Part shown: piece after piece, positions 59,347-64,000 of the stretch | How the letters are laid out: the number at the start of each line of letters is the position of its first letter | How positions within the stretch are numbered: the first letter of the stretch is position 1 | Assembly (NCBI RefSeq): GCF_030052815.1 | Contig: NC_079510.1 | Span: forward strand, 10,053,375 to 10,117,374 | DNA length: 64,000 nt | Reading direction: 5' to 3' | Source of the DNA: Hevea brasiliensis | Taxonomy: Eukaryota > Streptophyta > Magnoliopsida > Malpighiales > Euphorbiaceae | Made by a program: the position numbers and the translations under genes | The notes under the pieces: model-generated | The model's database searches: none | What the model was told of the DNA's origin: nothing | What the model saw: only the letters and a program-made list of their open reading frames with translations

Positions 59347-61049
59347 TGTTAGTAGTATACCCTAGAGTATATCATTTTGTATGTATCTTGTACATATCTT
59401 ATTAATAAAAGGCAATTTCACTTTTTCGTTTACATAATATATTTGTGTGTAATAGAAAAGGTCCATTGATATTTTGCTAGAAATTCTATTATTAAGTTGT
59501 TAAGAATATAAGTGACAGTATATCTAGCAGAAAGTATCATAAATCGGTTCACAATCGAGGATACTTCACACAAGAAATGACTTATCTAGAAAGATTATAA
59601 TCATATTTGTTCCCAAGGTATTTATATGAGATATAAATGAGATGAAGTGGTGAGTCTCATGCCACATAATGAACATGATAGGCATTTATACATGATAAGT
59701 AGGCCGAACCAGTGACGCATATGACAAGCACATGGAGTTTACTCTTATCAATGCATTGTCATATATCATATCAGTGCATATAATCTTTAGACTTGAGATA
59801 ACACAGTTATCTTGTATATAGGTGGTTTGAGTTTTATATTGCTTTCATACTTATACTGTGTATGGGTATATGGGCATGTGTTGGCTCCTACTAGTTATAT
59901 ATGGAGATAGGTGTTGATCAAGATGGAATCTGTTACCCTAAGTAAATAGGGATAAAATCCTATGTTCATTTAATTATTTTTTTATTTTCAAGTTCCTGGC
60001 CAAGACAGACAGATTTAGTTAGAAAGAGTTTCTAACAAAAAAATCTAATTAATCAAGAAATGGAATTAAAAGAGAACATAAGGTTCATAGCATATGGGGT
60101 TTGACATTAACCATGACTCCAGCTCGAATTGAGATTTTGTAACAGAGAGATTCTAATGCATGGTAACATATGATTAAAGGTTCATTTAAGGTATTCCTTG
60201 TTATTGATTGGGTGGCCATGGCACGCTATGCTAGGTGTCAACCATGGTCTATGAGATGCCTAAAATGATTTAGAGAAATCATTTACGGTAATAAGAGTTC
60301 TAATGACATTAAGAGTTAATATCATATCTCATTGCCAATTAGTGATGAGCCTAGTAAGTCACACACATACACAAGATAATCACCAAGTAAAATGTGATTT
60401 AATTGATTAATTAAAGAGTTTAATTAATTAATTAAATATGTTTGGTTTGCAATAAGATTGCAAAGTCTCTAGCATGAGTTGAAACCAAATCTAGGTTATT
60501 GGATGTATAGTATAAGTTAAATTTATATTTAAAGTGTTTAAATGTGAATTTAATTGTGAGAAATTAATTAATGGAGATTAATTAATTGATTTATAGTTGA
60601 TATAAATTGATTAGAAGAGGAGAAATAATGATTTTGTGTTGAGAACTCAGAATTACAACATAAGGGTAATTTGGTCATTTCACATGGTGACATGTGGCAC
60701 CATGAGATGGTGACACATGGCATCATATAAGTTTGCCATTTGTCTTCCTATCATGCAAGGTGATCAAAGTCAAGATTAAGTCTAGCTTTGACACTTGGCT
60801 TAATGTGATTAAGTCAATTAAAAATAAGATGTAATGTGGTGGTGACATGTGGCAAAGGGTTTAAGTAATTGCTTGACCTAATTATAAAAGAGAAAAGAAA
60901 AGAAGAAAAAAAACTCTCTCTTGCTCAAGGTGGCGGCACCTCTTTCTCCCTCTCCTCTGTTCATCTTGTCTCATCAATTCAAAGAGAATTGCCCTAAATC
61001 CTTTGAATTAAAATTGCTAGAAATTGTTTCTAGTGTCCTATACAAGCAT
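59347..61049 (+). mobile_element. Candidate LTR H, cut by LTR E
   Basis: Starts TGTTAGTAGTATACCC, has a clear TATAAAAG at 60883-60890 and a downstream CT-rich leader (CTCTCTCTTGCTC). It ends abruptly at 61049 where LTR E begins. The start resembles plant copia LTRs. GACATGTGGC-like words occur three times upstream of the TATA box (about 60690, 60712 as ACACATGGC, 60843). The rest of the LTR would lie beyond the window. Confidence 0.45.
60883..60890 (+). promoter_or_regulatory. TATA box of LTR H
   Basis: TATAAAAG, followed about 30 bp later by the purine-to-pyrimidine switch AAACTCTCTC. A consensus match only. Confidence 0.45.
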
Positions 61050-64000
61050 TGTCACACCTTACCCCTCTGTAAGGCATAACATGATCCCGTAGAATACCTA
61101 ATGAACTACAGAACTTCACCTACCGATAACTCATTAAGTACCCTACAAGGGATTTTAAAACAATTTTCTTACTTTTGACAAGTGGTGAGCATTTTCTAAT
61201 AAGTACTTAAAACATTTAGTTAAATTAAATTTAGTTGGAAATTTTAGCCCATTTTCTTTTTCCGCAAATTTTATAAAAATTTTGATAGAGTTCCCTCTGT
61301 ATTTTGAGAAAACAGTTCTTCAAATACCTGTAAAAAGCACTTCTAAAAAATTTTTCTCAACAACTGCTTCAATTTCATACTCAATCTCAATCAATTTCTC
61401 AAATTCACAAGCTCACTAATTCTCAAAATACTATCAATCAATATCATTCATATTTCATTAGAAACAAAACAATTTAGATACATCATTACAAAATTTACAT
61501 TAAGAGAATTTCAAACTACAATAAATATTATAACTTTATACAAACTTTGTACAAGCTGCTCAAGACCGATTTTACATGTCCATACAATTACGTGCAATAC
61601 ATACATCAAAATGAATATTTACAGTCAGGGTATAAATTATACCCGATAACTTCTAGCAGGTAGCTCCCCTGGCCTCAGCAGCTCAATCTGCTGTTCCTCT
61701 AGTCTCAATATCTGCGACAGCATAACAAGCTATCGCTGAGTGATGAACTTAGTGGTGCACAAACTAATAATTTAAAACTTAATACAATTTATGCTTCAAA
61801 ATTCATAACAAATAAAATTTTAAAATTTCTAAATTCTTCAAAATCCATGACCTCCAGAAATCAACATTTTCTTTCATGCAAATTATTCATTCGAATAACA
61901 TTTTGATCAAGTAGTAACTATTTATTTATATTTCTTTTAAATTCCGAGGCAATGAAAAAAATTTTGAATCATTGACAAATAATTTATTTCAATAACAATT
62001 TATCAAATTATGCATAATTTAAAGGGCGTTGCCAACAATACACACAGTCGAACCCATGACCCAAAATTTGAATAGATGCCGTGTTGTACACCACGACATT
62101 TCACATTCTCCCAATAACCGAGGCTAAAAGGGAGAAACAAAGACTAGCTAGTATATATGAGTACTCATTCACATCATTCCCCAACTGGCAAGCCAGAGAG
62201 GAAGAAACTCGCCCCATCAAGTGGAGGAGTTATCTTACTAGACAAGCTAATGAGAATTCACAACATATTTTGTCATGCCAACTGTGGTTTCAAATCATAT
62301 TAAAAACAATTTCTATTTACAAAGCATTTACAAATCAACATATTTAATCATCATAAATTCATGCTCAAGGTTGGCAACACATCAAACTTAAAATTTACAA
62401 TCCTCAAAACAATGCAATAAATCCCTAAATGCATAAGAAAATTTATATACAAATTATACAATTTCATTCAATAAGTTAAAATTCTCAATACAACAAAATC
62501 ATAAATCATAAAATAAATTTATTTCAAATCAATTTGGAAATGAAAACTAACAAAAGAGTTAGTTGTGCACAAACCTCAAACGAGTCGCCTGTTGGCCTTG
62601 ACTCGACTCCTCGGGTTCCTTCCCGGTACTCTTTTCAACTGAAACACACAATTTTTATAATGTTTAAGTACTAGAACTTAACATAAATCCAAAATAAATT
62701 TAGCTTCACATTTACCTAGCTCTAACGAGTTAAATTCGACGTTCTCGAAATTTTGTGTTTTGGGTTACTATTCACTGCACTATTCAAGTCAAATTATTGA
62801 CTTTCTAAGGCTTAATAGGTATGGGCACTCCAACTTCACCCACATACCACATTTTGGTCACCAAATTTGTTGGTTTTGGTCATTTTTTCAAAGCTTAAGT
62901 CATTTTGGCCAAATTGTCAAATTTTCAGCTTTGGTGCTCCTAGTTGCACTGTTCCATTGGTCGATCTACTGTTAGAATTTGACAAAACTTCCTTCATAGA
63001 AAATGTTCCTTATTGTCTTAAGTGTATTCTAATTTTTGGATCACCTCAATCGGAGTTTTGTAGCTCAAGTTATGGCCAAAATACAATTACTATTCACGTG
63101 CACTGTTCATACTCTGGTTCTGGCAGATTTTTGATCCAACTTTGTTCAGTAATTTTATCAAGTTAAGTTCATAATTTGGTCTAACTTTCTTCATATGAAA
63201 TGTTCTACTATGTCTTAGGTTTTCATCGGTTCAAGAATCGCCTAAATCAGAGTTTTCTAGAAAGAGTTATAGCCATTGGAACTTTACTGCTCAATGGCAA
63301 TTTTGCAGAGTTGCAGGTTTGGTAACTCAACTTTGCTCAATAATTTGAATGGGTTAATGGCCTAATTTAGGTTTGTATTCTTCATAAAAGTTTTAGGTCT
63401 ATATCTTATCTAATTGCTGGAAATATTTCAGGTCAATTTGACCTGTTTAGCTGAAGTTATGACTAACTGTTCATTTGGTCAGTTTGGTGCAGTGGCAGCC
63501 TGCTCTCATTTCATTTTGGTCAATTGGTTCATTAAGTTTTAGTCAGTTTTTGGCCATGGTTCCTTGATGAAAATTGTGCTATTTTATGTCTATTTTCATC
63601 TCCAATTGGTGGCATATCAATTGGACTTGTAAAATTTCTATTTTGGTCCTTCAAAATTGGTTTGGTCATGCTGCAATTGACCTACGAATTTGTCTTCCAT
63701 TCTAACAATTCCCATACATTTCTTTTGGTCATTATTGACCATTTTTCAGTCCAAAATTGGTCAAAGATATCATTTATGTATTTCTTCAAAATTTGGTTCA
63801 CAAACCCTAACATTCAAACCCTAATCTCACTAATTGTTTCATTTAACCAATTCAATGCCTATATACATGCTTCTTTAACTCTATCAAGCTCATATACACC
63901 TTTAAGTCCATCAAATTCATGCACACACATCAAACCCTAGCTAGTCTAAATTTAGCTTTGATCCCTCACAATTATCTTTGTTTCATTTTAAGTTACTTTC
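61050..64000 (-). mobile_element. LTR E (Tekay-type, minus), continues past the window
   Basis: On + it begins TGTCACACCTTACCCC (the LTR end on minus). It aligns along its length with LTR D and, further in, with the minus Tekay LTRs. It has the double stem-loop at 61714-61747 and the uninterrupted counterpart of the site where element C entered D. The five bases before it are agcat. Whether it is solo or part of an element cannot be seen. Confidence 0.85.

Noticed and set aside
1..64000. A host protein-coding gene, rRNA, snoRNA or miRNA locus
   Set aside because: I found no non-transposon protein motif or structured RNA gene; coding signals are all retrotransposon domains.

Overview
The window is plant nuclear DNA made almost entirely of nested LTR retrotransposons; I find no host gene. 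The lineages present (Ogre/Tat and Tekay-type chromovirus Ty3/gypsy elements, a SIRE/Maximus-type Ty1/copia element) point to a eudicot with a repeat-rich genome. A woody Euphorbiaceae-like host is my guess, at low confidence. Every element coding region carries stop codons, frameshifts or truncations, so nothing here looks autonomous.

Left half. An Ogre/Tat-type element lies on the + strand: long LTR 308-6597, primer binding site 6601-6619, ORF1 7446-9578, gag from 9901, protease and G-patch 30560-31690, a possible Ogre-type intron, and reverse transcriptase up to about 33000-33121, where it is cut off. Its LTR holds an antisense (-) gene relic with a gypsy-type transposase-like domain. Its gag is split at 11969 by about 18.2 kb of younger insertions: solo LTR A (11970-15947) and solo LTR B (15953-16213 plus 27141-30211), with 5-bp target copies tactc / tactt / tattc around and between them. 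Dropping the insert and one target copy restores the gag reading frame. LTR B was itself hit by a minus-strand Tekay-type chromovirus (16214-27140). A later deletion removed the outer end of that element's 5' LTR and part of LTR B.

Right half. A minus-strand copia relic (33187-57082) is split twice. Solo LTR F (33408-37664, minus; target copies cttac/cttgc) interrupts its 3' end. Solo LTR D (38884-39915 plus 54198-57050, minus; target copies taata/taata) interrupts its reverse transcriptase, again with exact frame restoration. Inside D sits a structurally complete + strand Tekay element C (39916-54192; target copies gttga/gttga) with two LTRs, PBS, gag-pol with chromodomain, and polypurine tract. 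Its 3' LTR is about 2.07 kb longer than its 5' LTR because a 1.04-kb segment is tandemly triplicated. Beyond 57083 come a candidate LTR G (57083-58784), an unclassified stretch, a candidate + strand LTR H (59347-61049), and LTR E (61050 to window end), which belongs to the same family as D.

The most unusual signals lie in the LTRs. A stem-loop at one fixed place in every LTR family keeps pairing while its stem sequence changes. The LTRs also share TGACATCA-type palindromes and degenerate modules of about 190-225 bp. The Ogre LTR carries both a sense promoter and an antisense gene.
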